A stretch of DNA of 64,000 nucleotides from assembly GCA_933228895.1 (NCBI GenBank), contig OW121846.1, forward strand, positions 51,246,107-51,310,106, in the 5' to 3' direction. The stretch is from Platycnemis pennipes. Taxonomy: Eukaryota; Arthropoda; Insecta; Odonata; Platycnemididae. Below, piece by piece: positions 32,785-44,118 of the stretch; within the stretch, counting starts at the first letter, position 1; each line of letters starts with the position of its first letter. Under the pieces are notes generated by a model. It was not told the origin of the DNA and did not search any database. It saw only the letters and a program-made list of their open reading frames with translations. The translations under genes were made by a program, and so were the position numbers.

Positions 32785-34265
32785 ATATCTACATCTACGC
32801 GATACTCTGCGACCCACCGCGAGGGTATGTCCATTTTTCATTTTGGTAAAAACTCTGTGTTGGTAAGGTCATTTGTCTTCTTTGAGTTTTTTAAGTACTG
32901 TCACCGGTATTTCTTCCGGGACTGGGGAATTGTTGGTCTTTAGTTTGAGGAGTTAGGTGATCCGTTTCAGAAATATATATATCACTCATTATTTTAGTTG
33001 GCGTTCGTGTTGACATGATAGGTCTGATGCAATTTTACTGTAAATGCTATGGAAAACTCGGTTTAATATGTAGGCCTTATAGTGCTGTTCATACCAATTT
33101 CACCGTCTATGTTCTTTAAAGATTCTAATGTTGGTCGCTTCCCTTGTAATTCTTTCACATAAGGCCAAAATTCTTTTGGGTTCTCCTCTAAGTAATTGCT
33201 CAACAATTTCCTTTTGAATGTTGTAAGACACTGCGCAAGGTTTTCTATGCTATTGCTCTCTATTTTTTGATTTGTTTCTTTCCTTGCAGTCTTCATTTTC
33301 TTCCTGTAAGCTAATTTTTTTCTTGTTAGGTAGTATTCTTTGTCACCTTTATGCTGCTCTGACTGCTTTGTTTGACTATCAGAGTTCCTTACTGTAACGC
33401 TAAAGTTTCCAGGGGATGTAAATGTCTATACCGTCACGTAAGGCTTTTTAGGAATAATTTCCAGACAATTCCAGTGTTTCTGCTGTGTGTTTTCTGTTTA
33501 TGTTTCGGAAGTTCACTGTGTTTTTTTCTGCCGTAGACGATTATAATTTTCTTTTTGAAATTTGTATATCCTACGTGTTCCCTTTGTAACCCTCGCTAAT
33601 TTTTTTATTCCGACAATTACAGCTTTATGATCAGTGATACCCTCACTGGTTTCCACGCTCTTCACTATTACTGGCCTGTTCGTAGCAAATAAATCTATTG
33701 AGTGTCTGTATCGGATCGGTGTGTAAACGACTTGCGGAAATGAGTGTTGGTAAATGTACGAAGGGGTTCTTCTCGGTACTCATGTTTTCTAGCTTTATCG
33801 TGGGTGCAATACGTGTTCCAAATAATTGATGGAACTTTTAAGTCTCCAGCGATGATAATTTAGTTGCTGTTATTTTTCGAGCGGAACGTTGATATTTGCG
33901 TATCGAACACATGAACATCTATACTGAAAAGTGGAGACCAATAAAAAAGCATGTTATTATACTTCTGTATCTATTATCTCTGAAGTAGCATCATATACTT
34001 TCTATTCCATTGTCACTAAATTCATGAGGATGGCTAATTAATTGGATACTGTAGCAATAAATACTCCACCACCGTGTTTATGTGGTCCTTTGCGTCTGTA
34101 AATATTAAACCCTTTTAAGAATATTTCTCTGTCTGTTATTTCCTCAGTGCGTCAACTTTCGGTTCCAATGGCTAATTCAGCATTTGCACTATTCAAGATG
34201 TGTTCAATATCCGATTTCTTATTTCTACGCTACGGCAGTCCAATGAAAGAATATTTATTTGATAT
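32785..34265 (-). mobile_element. Decayed relative of the LINE: endonuclease kept, RT core deleted
   Basis: The 3' tail is at 32785-32828 (atctacatctacgcgatactctgcgacccaccgcgaggg). It is followed directly by the very start of RT (NNSPVPEEIPVTVL) and the linker at 33063-33296 (LSNYLEENPKEFWPYVKELQ), comparable to YLDSNPKAFWSYARELQ of the intact copy. Higher up it encodes SVETSEGITDHKAVIVGI, a GDLK-like D box, GGGVFIATV and, at the far end, LSLDCRSVEIRN, in the order expected for the endonuclease read backward along the plus strand. RT palm, thumb and C-terminus are gone, so an internal deletion joined the linker side to the tail. Stops and frameshifts are numerous. Confidence 0.85.
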
Positions 34266-35737
34266 ATTCATTGTTTTCTGATTATTTTTAACTACTTCTA
34301 CTGCTAATGATTACTTCATTCTTTTTAATTGACAACCAATCATGAGCTATATTAACATCATCTTCCGGCTTAAACAAAGAAAGATAATAAATCTTAAAAA
34401 TGAAAACGTGTTAAAACATGCATTATACACATGCAACATAGCTGCTAATGAGCATTGAGCTCATGCTCAATGCTCATTAGAATCTACGGTGCAATCTGTA
34501 TCTTATATTTTTCCTAGACATTTTCTGTCATACACTACGTTTCAAACTAAAACTTAGGTTAGTTACTACGCATGGATATAATAAGTAGTTATTTCTTGTA
34601 TATAAATTTCTCAAAAATCATTCGCAAGTGACAATAGGCATGAAAATGTGCAAGTTGCATTAGTTAGTAGTGTTAAGAGCATATATTAATAGATTTATAG
34701 ACTTATCTACCAACATGTCATCTAATCTTCTGGTTACGCTGTTTAATATTATGTTTCCTTTATTGTTTCAGTGAAAAATGATATTGTAACAATATTTTTG
34801 CGGTAGTCTACCTCTCTAATCAATTACTATTGATCATGTTTAGCGTGTGTCGCGGATAACCTTCAAGAATTCTTAGCGTCGTCGGAAAACAAATCAGTGT
34901 TAAACTTACTTATGATATTCAGTCGTACTATTATACTAAGTTCTAATAGCGATCAATCAGTAGTTATTTTATTACATTGCCATAACATATTTTTACTGTA
35001 AATGTATTGCAAAAGTACTTTGTCAACGCCATTTCCAAACCTACTAACCAACGTAGCTGGCTATCGATCTTGTTAGCAGTAGTAATAGAATTTAGTTTTT
35101 AAGGTTATCCAACTTCCAGGGTTTTATGGCACCGTTTTAACCAATCCTTGGCCTAATCTTTAGAAATGAAATGCTCATTCCCATGGTGCAATTCGACCCC
35201 ACGGATTTTAATTTGCCAGGCAGTTAGTCGGCATGTTGCGTCTGTGTTAGGGATAAAAATTTCGGTATACGGTGTGCTATGAGCAAGCAAATTGGAGCGG
35301 TAGAGGGTTTCTGTTCTAGCGGCACGTATTTGCGAATCTGAGAAATTACTCGTTCCTTATCGTCGCACCAAATCTTGCTCAAATCCGATTTCCTGTTCTT
35401 CCTCTGCTTACCTATAATTCCTACGAGCGAGCTTCTTCTTACGAACTACATGTTAATACTTTCCACACCCATGAGCATTTAGTCATCATGTCTGAATTAA
35501 TGAGAGCCGAATACAGCTCGCCAAGTTCCTCAGTGTGATGCATCATTAAATTATTCCAGGTTAAGAAATTTCTAAGCTTGAAAATTTCTAATGATGCCAT
35601 TAATCTTTTTAGTTGATGCTGCCTGTTAGTCTATTTATAGCTAGGATCTTAGTTTGCCAAATCATGACCATTATTCATCAGAACTCGCTATATAAGCCAT
35701 CAATTCGTTGGATATATTAAAAGTGTTAAGGATATAT
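34266..35737. other. Unassigned interval with a perfect hairpin
   Basis: AT-rich. The one clear structure is the perfect palindrome at 34445-34480 (listed separately). No gene recognised. Confidence 0.3.
34445..34480. repeat. Perfect 16-bp-arm hairpin
   Basis: CTAATGAGCATTGAGC, loop TCAT, then GCTCAATGCTCATTAG. No mismatch in 16 pairs. No U-tract or coding frame around it suggests a known role. Confidence 0.95.
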
Positions 35738-36027
35738 TCGTGGCTCACTTTGTGGTTTTCGTTGAATCAGATTCGTTGCTCTAAAAAAAATCACATTTGT
35801 GGCTTTCTATATGACACATTCCTGGCTCTAATTGTAAGTATACATTCGTGACTATCATTAGATTACATTTCTGGCTTTTGTTATATGACATAGGTGGCTC
35901 TTAGGAAATATTCGTGGCTTTCATTAGGTTACATTTTTGGCTTTCGTTATGTCACATCGTAGCTCTAAGTATACAATAGTGACTATCATTAGATTACATT
36001 CTGGCTTTTGTTATATCCCGTAGGTGG
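35738..36027. repeat. 66-bp-period minisatellite, left block
   Basis: The recurring phrase 'catta(g)nttacatt' is found at 35856, 35922 and 35987, giving periods of 66 and 65. Each unit has two half-units around GTGGCT/CTGGCT. About four and a half diverged units are seen. The block ends in TTGTTATATCCCGTAGGTGG (36008-36027). Confidence 0.85.
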
Positions 36028-37565
36028 GATGTCCCACAAGACTCTTAGGACTATGGTCGTACGTAAGAGAAGTTCAAGGCCATAAGTCTGCCGTCCATTC
36101 ACTTAAAAATGATAAGAGTGAAATGGCCACAAACATTCTTGACAAAGTTAACGTGCTGAATTCCTTCTTCCAAACCGTTTTTAACCCACCTTCCGGAGAT
36201 TCAACTGTTGTATTACCTGACCTCTTTCAGCGACTGATGCAACCAATTGAAATTTCCTGTCATGGTATTGAAAGGTTATTTACAGATATAAGCCCCAACA
36301 AATCTCTTGGCCCTGATCAATTTCCCTCCCGCGTATATAGAGAGTTAGCTTCCGAAATCACCCGTTCCGTGTAATAGTACTTAATAAATCCCTGACCGAA
36401 CACGTCGTACCGATAGAGTGGAAAATAGCCGATGTAACACCCATTTTTAAAAGTGGTGATGGGAAGCAGGCTACTAACTACCGACCTATATCCCTCACAT
36501 ACTTTTCATGCAAATTCTGGAACATATAATTTTCAGTTCAATCATGGGGCACCAAGATAGCCAGAATGTATTGTATAATACTCAGCATAGCTTCCGAGAG
36601 TAGATCATGTGAAACTCAAATTGTTCTCTTTTCCCACGATATTTTAATTTCTGGTGAAAATAATATTCCAGTGGATGCAATATTTCTTGATTTCAAGAAA
36701 GGTTTTGGCATGGTGTCCCATAGCAAATTAATTTTGAAATAAAAATGTTATCTACATCTACATAATACCCTGCAAGCCACCATAAAGGTGTGTGGCAGGG
36801 GGTGGATTCTCACCACACATGCACTACATATCATGCATAAAAAAGGATTAGCATTTATATAGGTACTGTTCAAAACTACACAATTTAAAGAAAGATAAAA
36901 ATAGCAAAGTATACATGCAAAAACATGCTGTTAGTTGGGTTAGCTTTAAGTCCTTATACCAACATGCAGCTACCAATGTTATCCATTGCTCACTCGTATT
37001 GGATATATTTACCGTTATTCATATCCCTAATAGTACGAGAAAAAAAGGACAGTTATGGGTTGGACGGTAATATTATATCATGGATAAATGATTTCCTACA
37101 TGATGCGGTGCAAAGGGTTGTTTTGAACCGTGTCACCTCCCCGGCAATTGAAGTCACTTCAGGTGTCCCACAAGGTAGTGTGATAGGTCCACTCCTGTTC
37201 CTTATGTATATAAATGATATCAATAAGGTCGTCAAAAGTAAGCTTCGTCTATTTGTCGATGACGCTATAGTGTACAGGGAAATTCTCTGCCCAAATGATA
37301 AAGAATATTTAAATGATTACCCGCAATAAATTGAAAAATGGTGTGATACATGGAAGTTATAATTCAATTTAAATAATATGTGGTAATGAATTTTTAGAAA
37401 AAAAATTGTTTTCCTCCTAGAACGCACAAAATAGGTAATGATGAATTAGCAATCATGGAATCCATTAAATATCTTGGAATAAGACTGGCACATGATCTTT
37501 CCTGGGGTATTCACATGCTTGAAATAATGGGGCAATCTAATCGTAAACAAGGATTCATCAAATCA
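36028..37565 (+). mobile_element. LINE fragment, linker to RT thumb, lacking both ends
   Basis: Starts in the linker (LWSYVREVQGHKSAVHSLKN), goes through [62 protein letters not shown] and LRLFVDDAIVY (V in place of A in the YxDD-type box), and stops at EIMGQSNRKQGFIKS. There are several stops and frameshifts. It has no 3' UTR or tail. It is flanked by a nearly identical 20-bp minisatellite segment (36008-36027 and 37566-37585). A separate antisense copy is nested at 36751-37049. Confidence 0.88.
36751..37049 (-). mobile_element. Nested LINE 3' fragment, subfamily B, inside another LINE
   Basis: Begins 'tctacatctacataataccctgcaagccaccataaagg' and runs antisense through the subfamily B 3' UTR to 'ctaatagtacgagaaaaaaaggac' (complement of the FFPRTIR region). 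GTTA(T) occurs at both junctions (36747-36750 and 37050-37053). Removing the insert restores the host RT reading (LILK..SYGLDGNIISW). Confidence 0.92.
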
Positions 37566-37649
37566 TTGTTATATCACATAGGTGGCTTTTAGGACACATT
37601 CGTGGCTTTCATTAGATTAAATTCTGGCTTTTGTTATTACACATAGGTG
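37566..37649. repeat. 66-bp minisatellite, middle block
   Basis: 'ttgttatatcacataggtgg...gacacattcgtggctttcattagattaaattctggcttttgtt...cacataggtg': slightly more than one unit, same phase as 35738-36027. Confidence 0.88.
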
Positions 37650-38367
37650 ATTCATGGGTCAAGGTAATCGTAGACTGGGATTCATCAAAAGAGTATTGGG
37701 TAAATGTGATGATCATGTACGAGAAATCAGCTACTTTTCCCTTGTTAGAGACCTCTGGAATATGCTGTCAGTGCATGGGATCCCTACAAAATCGGTCCAA
37801 ATAACAAATTTGAACGTGTGCAGTGAAGATCGGCAAGATTTGTAAAGGGACGCTACGATAACTATATTAACGTAACCAGTCTATTAAATGAATTAAAATG
37901 GGAATCATTGTAATATCGCAGGTTGAAATTTAGACTTAATCTCCTAAATAAATTCCAAGATAATATTTTCACTTATGACGTTCAAAATACTTTGTGAACC
38001 CCAACTTACTATGGTAGACTAGACCATAATTACAAAATTAGAGAAATTGATTGCCGCACTGACTGATTCAAAATGTCCGTTTCTCCTCGTAAAATTAGGG
38101 ATATGAATAGCGGTAAATATTTCCAATACGAGTGAATCAATCCAGAGCATTGGTAGTTGCATGTTGGTATAAGGACTTGAAGCTAACCCAACTAATAGCA
38201 CGTTTTTCATGCGTAGTTTGCTATTTTTATCTTTTTAAATATTGCAGTTTAGATTAATATAGTAATACTATTCCTTTTAAATGCATGATATGTAGTGCAT
38301 GTTTGGTGAGAATTCACCCCCTGCTACATACCTTTATGGGGGCTTACGGGGTATTATGTAGATGTAG
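37650..38367 (+). mobile_element. 5'-truncated LINE, subfamily B, inserted in the minisatellite
   Basis: Starts MGQGNRRLGFIKRVLGKCDD and continues to the complete 3' UTR, stem-loop and 'tattatgtagatgtag'. A frameshift after FSLVR and several stops inactivate it. ATAGGTG flanks both ends (37643-37649 and 38368-38374), consistent with a 7-bp target duplication taken from the minisatellite unit. Confidence 0.9.
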
Positions 38368-38402
38368 ATAGGTGGCTCTTAGGACACATTCGTGGCTTTA
38401 CT
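38368..38402. repeat. 66-bp minisatellite, right remnant
   Basis: 'ataggtggctcttaggacacattcgtggcttta' continues the unit interrupted at 37649. Confidence 0.85.
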
Positions 38403-38489
38403 TATAGTCGTAGTATTATGTAGTATTGTGACGATAGGTTTATTGTAAATACTGCATAACCATTCTGCTTGCATGGCAGTAAGCGATTG

Positions 38490-38565
38490 ATAATGAATGC
38501 CCTGTGTTGGTTCACCCCCTTCCACACACCCTTATGGTGACTCTAAGGGCATTATTTTGATAATA
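38490..38565 (+). mobile_element. LINE 3' tail fragment
   Basis: 'gttggttcacccccttccacacacccttatggtgactctaagggcattattttgat' matches the tail with a mutated stem (TGGCTTGCA to TGACTCTAA). Confidence 0.7.
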
Positions 38566-38649
38566 AGTTTGGTTTTTAAAAATCTGTCCTCTACCTACCT
38601 CCAACCTGTACCTAAAATCCAACCTTTGCGTGGAACACAAAATTTGGAT

Positions 38650-39150
38650 AGCTACAATTGCGTAATGAGTTGTTAGATGAACTACAATTGGAATCAAAGT
38701 TAGACTTTAACTCTTCCATAAATTTTAAGATAATATATTCACTGATGACGTTAGAAATATTTTGCGACCTCCAACTTATTATGATGGATTTGACCATGAT
38801 CATAAAATCAGAGAAATCGATTGCCAAACTGACATATTCAAAATGACCTTCTTTCCTCGTATGATTATGGATATGAATAGAAAAAAATATAACCAATAGT
38901 GAAAATAAAAGTGCATCAATGGATAGCATAGGTAGTTTGCATGTTGGCATTTGGACTTTGGCGAAACCCAACTAACAGCAACTTAGTGCTTTTTTGCTAC
39001 TATTATATTCTTTTAATTTTAATGTGTAGACTAGAATATAATTACTAATCCTTTCTATGCAGAATATGAAGTGCATGTTTGATGTGAATTCACCCCCTTC
39101 TACGCACCTTAATGTTGGCTTGTAGGGTAGGTATTGTGTATATGCAGATG
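38650..39150 (+). mobile_element. Decayed LINE copy (RT C-terminus and full 3' end)
   Basis: 'gttagatgaactacaattggaatc', 'gatgacgttagaaatattttgcgacctccaacttattatg', 'agagaaatcgattgccaaactgac' and 'ttctttcctcgtatgatt' align to LLNELxWES, DDVRNILRPPTYY, REIDCQTD and FFPRMI. The 3' UTR and an eroded stem-loop end near 39150. More diverged than the copies at 26.4 and 39.3 kb. Confidence 0.85.
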
Positions 39151-39321
39151 TTCCCTGGAGGAGCCAACAACATCTCTCCTTCATACAGGTCAGGATGGAT
39201 ATCACAGTGGCCTGAAAAATGTCGCTCAATTTGCTATAGGGTATCAATGACATAAAAACTTAAGTGTTGCAATTTGTGAGGCTATGGATTATTCGCTTAC
39301 AATTTGGGAGAGTATTACTTT

Positions 39322-39818
39322 CATCTACATCTACATAATACCCTGCAAGCCACCACAAGGGTGTGTGGCAGGGGGTGATTGCTCACCAAACATGCACTAC
39401 ATATCATGCATAAAAAAGGAATAGTATTAATATAGTAGTCAGAACTACACTATTTAAAAAAGATAGAAATTGCAAAGAAAACATGCAAAAACATTCTGTT
39501 AGTAGGGTTTGCTTTAAGTACTCATACCAACATGCAGCTACCAATGCTATTCATTGCTACTCTCCGATAGGACATATTTACCGTTATTCGTATCTCTAAT
39601 AGTGCGGGGGAAAAAGGACATTTTGAATCGGTCAGTTCGGCAATCAATTTTATCTAACTTTATGATTATGGTCCAGTCTGCCATAGTAAGTTGGGGTTCG
39701 TAAAATATTTTTAACATCATCACTGAAAATATTGCCTTGGAATTTGTGTAAGAGATTAAGTCTAAATTTCAACCTGCGATCTGACAATGATTCCCATTTC
39801 AATTCATTTAATAGACTA
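39322..39818 (-). mobile_element. 5'-truncated LINE, subfamily B, young
   Basis: The 3' end is 'catctacatctacataataccctgcaagccaccac'. The 3' UTR is nearly identical in reverse to 26900-27130, and the coding part (complement of LLNELKWESLSDRRLKFRLNLLHKFQGN) is intact. TACTTT lies beside both ends (39316-39321 and 39819-39824), a possible short target duplication. Confidence 0.93.
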
Positions 39819-40184
39819 TACTTTACAACTAAGATACCAGTGGAAATTAGAATAAGTATTGAACGTTTTTATGGAGAAGAGTAGCCTGTATTGATTTTTT
39901 TAAATGTTCATGTTGTAACACTACTATCTCATATACGCTTTGGGAAATACAAATTAATGAACATATTTAAAGAAATTCCTCACTAGTAAGTAAATATTGC
40001 TTTACTTTGTTGGGACTAACAATTAAAGTTACATGTGTCTCGTGAATGAATCTGTCTAACATGTTTCCTTAAAGTAATAGCATGGAACATCACAGAACTC
40101 TATCGGTAGTGAATACACAGAATGGTATTTTTGCATGTCTGCATGATAGTTTGTGTATATTCGATGATTTTTTGATTAAAATGC

Positions 40185-40252
40185 ATACTTGATGATAGTT
40201 AATTCCTTGCCACGCACTATTGTATTGACATTCAGGGAATTTTGTAGGTGTA
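40185..40252 (+). mobile_element. Eroded LINE 3' tail
   Basis: 'tacttgatgatagttaattccttgccacgcactattgtattgacattcagggaattttgtaggtgtag' keeps block order with many changes. The flanks 39825-40184 and 40253-41842 hold no recognised gene. A weak SINE-like T-arm, 'gggagtttggactctagccc', lies near 40840. Confidence 0.5.
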
Positions 40253-41842
40253 GGAAATACCATAACATTATTACTCCGAGGAGCGCTGCTAATAGAATTT
40301 TCTCCAATATTTAATTCATATACGAGCTGAAACCTTCTCCATTAAAATATTTCGGGGTTAAGTATCAACTTGGCACGCTAATTACGCTAGCGACTCATAT
40401 GATAAAACCTGGCCAAAAATGATTGCAGCATTTTCATCTCAATAATTCATGCATTTTTTGACGGAGCCTGCCGTTAGGCATGTGAAATAGTTGATCCATT
40501 ATCAAAACGTAGTCGTTGAACTTTGGATTAAGTATATTTCAAATTTGATTCAAACAATTCTAACTGGTTACATATCATCACGAAAAATCTCTCAAAATTT
40601 ATTTAAAAGAAAAATGACTAGTTTCAATGAGTTTGAGAAGTATATCCAACAATATTACGTGTTTTTTTTAAGTTTTTGGGTCCCTTACGACAATAAATCT
40701 AGGACAATTTAAGGAAACAAGATTTACAAGAAGGTTTACAGTCCAAATCCATTATTTTTGGAGATGGAAACGTTGCTTTCCCTTATTTTGAAAAACAAGA
40801 GTTACTCTGGCTAGCGTCCGCTCGCACGTCTGGGAGTTTGGACTCTAGCCCATGTTGGACGCCAGGCAAGAAATCACTTGGGATGGAAATTACAAGGAAT
40901 GGGACAGGACCGGAATGGCGTTGACCAACAGGTCCCTGTGTAACTCTTGCCTCCCTGTTGATCTTGGTCGTGAATCTCAGCCAATGATAAGCAGCTAGAC
41001 GCGTACGATTCTACGATTCACTTATCTGCGCATAAATAAGAAGAGAAATCAGCATCTTGCTTCCCAAAGTATGGGAAAAAGAGGCATTTTGACTGATATA
41101 CGGCGTTATTTGGCACGTGAGCGTAGGCCGCGGCCGAAGAATACCCATGCGTCATAGTGTCCCTGATTTAATCGCATCATTTTTTTGGTTCCTTTTCACT
41201 TGTTCGGCGGAACTTAAAAAATGTTGCCATATACAGTTGAAGAAGGCTTCTTCGCAGAATTGGATAGTGCGCAGAGAATAAAAGCTAGGTTTATGGAAAG
41301 TCAACATCCTAGCTTTAGCTACGAGTTCAAGTCTTGGAAAAAATGATGGTGGGAAGTACTGACGTATTAAATGTTGAAGTCCACACGAATGCTACCATTG
41401 AAAATAAGAAATTACTCTGCCGAAGGTATTAATTTTTTTCAAATTTTCTCATACTATAGTGGGTTAGATCAGAAAGTTAAAATTAAAGAGCTAAGGAGAC
41501 GAAAAGTTTTAAAATATCATGAATTTACCGCATAGTAGAGAACGGAAAGATAAATATTTAGGAAATTAATATAAGATGAAGAGGTTGGCTAAAAGGAGAA
41601 TCAAGTTGAAAGCTGTATCATGCCAATGTTAGGATTTGTGGCCAATGATGATGAGTAATATATGGTAATAAATATTATTGCCTGCGTACCATCCGTACCT
41701 GAGGTCGAATGGTATTCAATATTAGCTGTACAGCAAGAGAAAATACTTTTTTCTCTGGAGACTGATTTATTTTAATTTTTGAAATTGCAAAAGCACCCAT
41801 ATTGTGGCTACATAGGCAAGATTTAATTCTTTACGTAAATGA

Positions 41843-41900
41843 ATGCCAGGCATTGGTTCACTACCTATCACACGCCCTTGCGGAAGCTAGTAGAATCATA
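41843..41900 (+). mobile_element. Eroded LINE 3' tail
   Basis: 'tgccaggcattggttcactacctatcacacgcccttgcggaagctagtagaatca' resembles the tail through the stem-loop. The terminal repeats are lost. Confidence 0.5.
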
Positions 41901-42183
41901 AAAATAAAATTAGACAAATAGATGATAAGACAGATTTTAAATGATGATTTTCCTCCAAAAATAAGGGACAGTATTAGTGTATAGCGAAGCTATCACAGAC
42001 ATAAATAGATAATATAGGCTTTCCTGGTATTTTCATGCCAACATGAGGCGCAATGTAAGCCATTTCCTTTTTATGAGTTTCGAGTAAATTCAAATATTAT
42101 TAGTGTTCTTTGTCCGTCCCACCTGGTCATTGCTTTTCATTTGTGGCTGTATTGCTGAAATGCTTTGAGAATTCTAGACATTT

Positions 42184-42250
42184 ATGCATGCCTGGTAACG
42201 GTTCACCCCCTGCCACACAGCCTTGCGAGGGTATCCAGGGTATATCACAT
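42184..42250 (+). mobile_element. LINE 3' tail fragment
   Basis: 'atgcatgcctggtaacggttcaccccctgccacacagccttgcgagggtatccagggtatatcac' is close to the subfamily A tail, with the stem partly altered. Confidence 0.7.
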
Positions 42251-42777
42251 ACGTTTGGATCATCGGTGTCAAAATACCTCAGAAGATTATGCTGCTTCAG
42301 CAAAAAACTTTTATCTGGATTTCAAGATACATAAGGGCCAAGAAGAAACATCAATATGATGTAAGTACATTGCCAGTAGAATCGCCAGTACAATAAGTAC
42401 ATATATTTTCAGCATCAGACCATAACGACATTGCGCGACTCGAGTGTTTTCTATTATCAATTAATATATTCTCAGTGACGACAGCAGGGCAATAGAAGGC
42501 ATATTTTCTCCTTGGACGAATATTTTTCTCTAATCATCGCACTCGGTTGGAGACGAGAATCATAGATGTGTTCAATAAATATGCGTAAAAATATGAGCGT
42601 AAAACAAAGCGGTGAATATATCTACTTAACCAAACGTTTCGGAACGTAAATCATTTGAATACAAATTTTATTTTCGCTGATTTTCCACAGTTGGTGGTCA
42701 CTTGACATCGGTTGTCAGTACGGAGATGTCTCTTAATGTTCAGTATTCAAGGGACGTAATATTGGTGCCACTCTTAA

Positions 42778-43010
42778 AGCCGCTTTACACGATACAATTT
42801 TTTGTACAATTTCTTGTACAAACTCTTGTATGAGGAAATTGTACCGTGTTTAGCGGCAAATTGTACGAACGCTTGTGCGATTGTCTGAATGACTGAACGG
42901 GAAATAGAACCTTTTGTAATTTCATTCAGAAAAACATGCAATTTCGTACAATTTGTACAAGCGTTTGTATAATAAATTGTACAAAAAAAATGTATCGTGT
43001 AAAGCGGCCT
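42778..43010 (+). mobile_element. PIF/Harbinger-like MITE, copy 1
   Basis: The left end AGCCGCTTTACACGATACAA and the complement of the right end AGGCCGCTTTACACGATACA extend into longer inverted repeats built on 'ttgtacaatttcttgtacaa'. It is 233 bp, non-coding, with TAA on the left and TTA on the right. Copy 2 at 47796-48026 is the same sequence in the opposite orientation. The 3-bp TWA target preference suggests PIF/Harbinger, but no transposase is present to confirm it. Confidence 0.85.
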
Positions 43011-43587
43011 TTACGCCGTTGCTTGGATGATACTTTGATAACCACACTTGGAGTATCCCGCGTATTACACACTTATACCTTTAAAAAATAATCAGTCAAA
43101 TCAAAACAAATTGGAGATGTTAAAAGAGTCATTTCAGGTGCCATGTGGTGGAATAACATAATTAAATATGATTGGCAATTTTCCACAAAGAATTCTTTAC
43201 TCCGACCTGTTTCGATGTGATGCATCAAGTTAATTTAATTAATAAATGGATATGCATTCATGTTTCTCTGTTTCTCTGTATGCATTCATGTTTACATTAC
43301 ATGCCAAAAACAAGCAGACGGGTTTTTTCAGGGCGTAGTATATGGCAACCTGTACACTTTTTCCTAAGTGTGTAAACAGAGAGGGGTAGTTTCCTATCTC
43401 TTTGTTTCACAAACTATCACTTCCAATAAACGTGTTATTGTGCTTTTCAGATGATATCAGATAGAACATTAGATGGTATGGTGGCGCTACGAGAACCTTA
43501 TTTTTCTAATTGAGAACATTCAGGCCTAATATGCTGGAATTTGGACATGACACTATTGAAAATAATTGAAAAGCTACATTTATCTAT

Positions 43588-43642
43588 GCATGATAATCTA
43601 CGAGCCACTGCGAGGGCCTGTGGTAATGTGTGACTACCTACG
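43588..43642 (-). mobile_element. Eroded LINE 3' tail
   Basis: 'catgataatctacgagccactgcgagggcctgtggtaatgtgtgac' is the antisense tail with damaged stem. From 43011 to 43587 I see no gene, only a small duplication ('tatgcattcatgttt') at about 43250-43290. Confidence 0.5.
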
Positions 43643-43924
43643 TGAAATCAAGTGTCACAATGCTATCACCCCGAGAAAAATATCAAGCATGCAGTTAAGA
43701 GATAGGTATATGACATGTTAGCAATGAAAGACACTAAATTGTTAGTCAATACAAATTCATAACAGCTAAAATTCTTTGCGCATATTTTGGGTGTTAACAA
43801 AAGATAGATGATGTCCTTTGCACCAATATGGATGTGCAGAAAATTAGATACTGAAAGGAATTCTTTAGGTAACGAAAGAAGGGTGGAGCGAAACATGGCG
43901 TCGAAATTGGCCTGCTCCAATAGG

Positions 43925-44118
43925 AAGGTGGCGAGAGGTCATCGATTCAACGTCCCGTCAGACGGTTTGAGCACTTGACTCGAAGTGCCCTTTCGCACAA
44001 TTCTCAAAGCAAGGATCGATATACCAATGAAAAATCAATATCACTACTTAGATTCAAACCCAGATCCTTAATTGTATGGAGATACTACTCTTTTAAGCCA
44101 ATCCAATATGCGGGTGGG
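43925..44118 (-). mobile_element. tRNA-derived SINE, family 1
   Basis: 'tcaacgtcccgtcagacggtttgagcacttgactcgaagtgcc', 'atataccaatgaaaaatcaatatc', then the B-box complement 'gattcaaacccagatccttaattgtatggagatactactcttttaagcca'. The head-to-body order matches 16.6 and 54.1 kb. Confidence 0.75.

Noticed and set aside
35738..36027. CRISPR-like array of regularly spaced repeats
   Set aside because: The whole 66-bp unit is repeated with drift, without conserved repeats separated by unique spacers, and the context is eukaryotic. It is a minisatellite.
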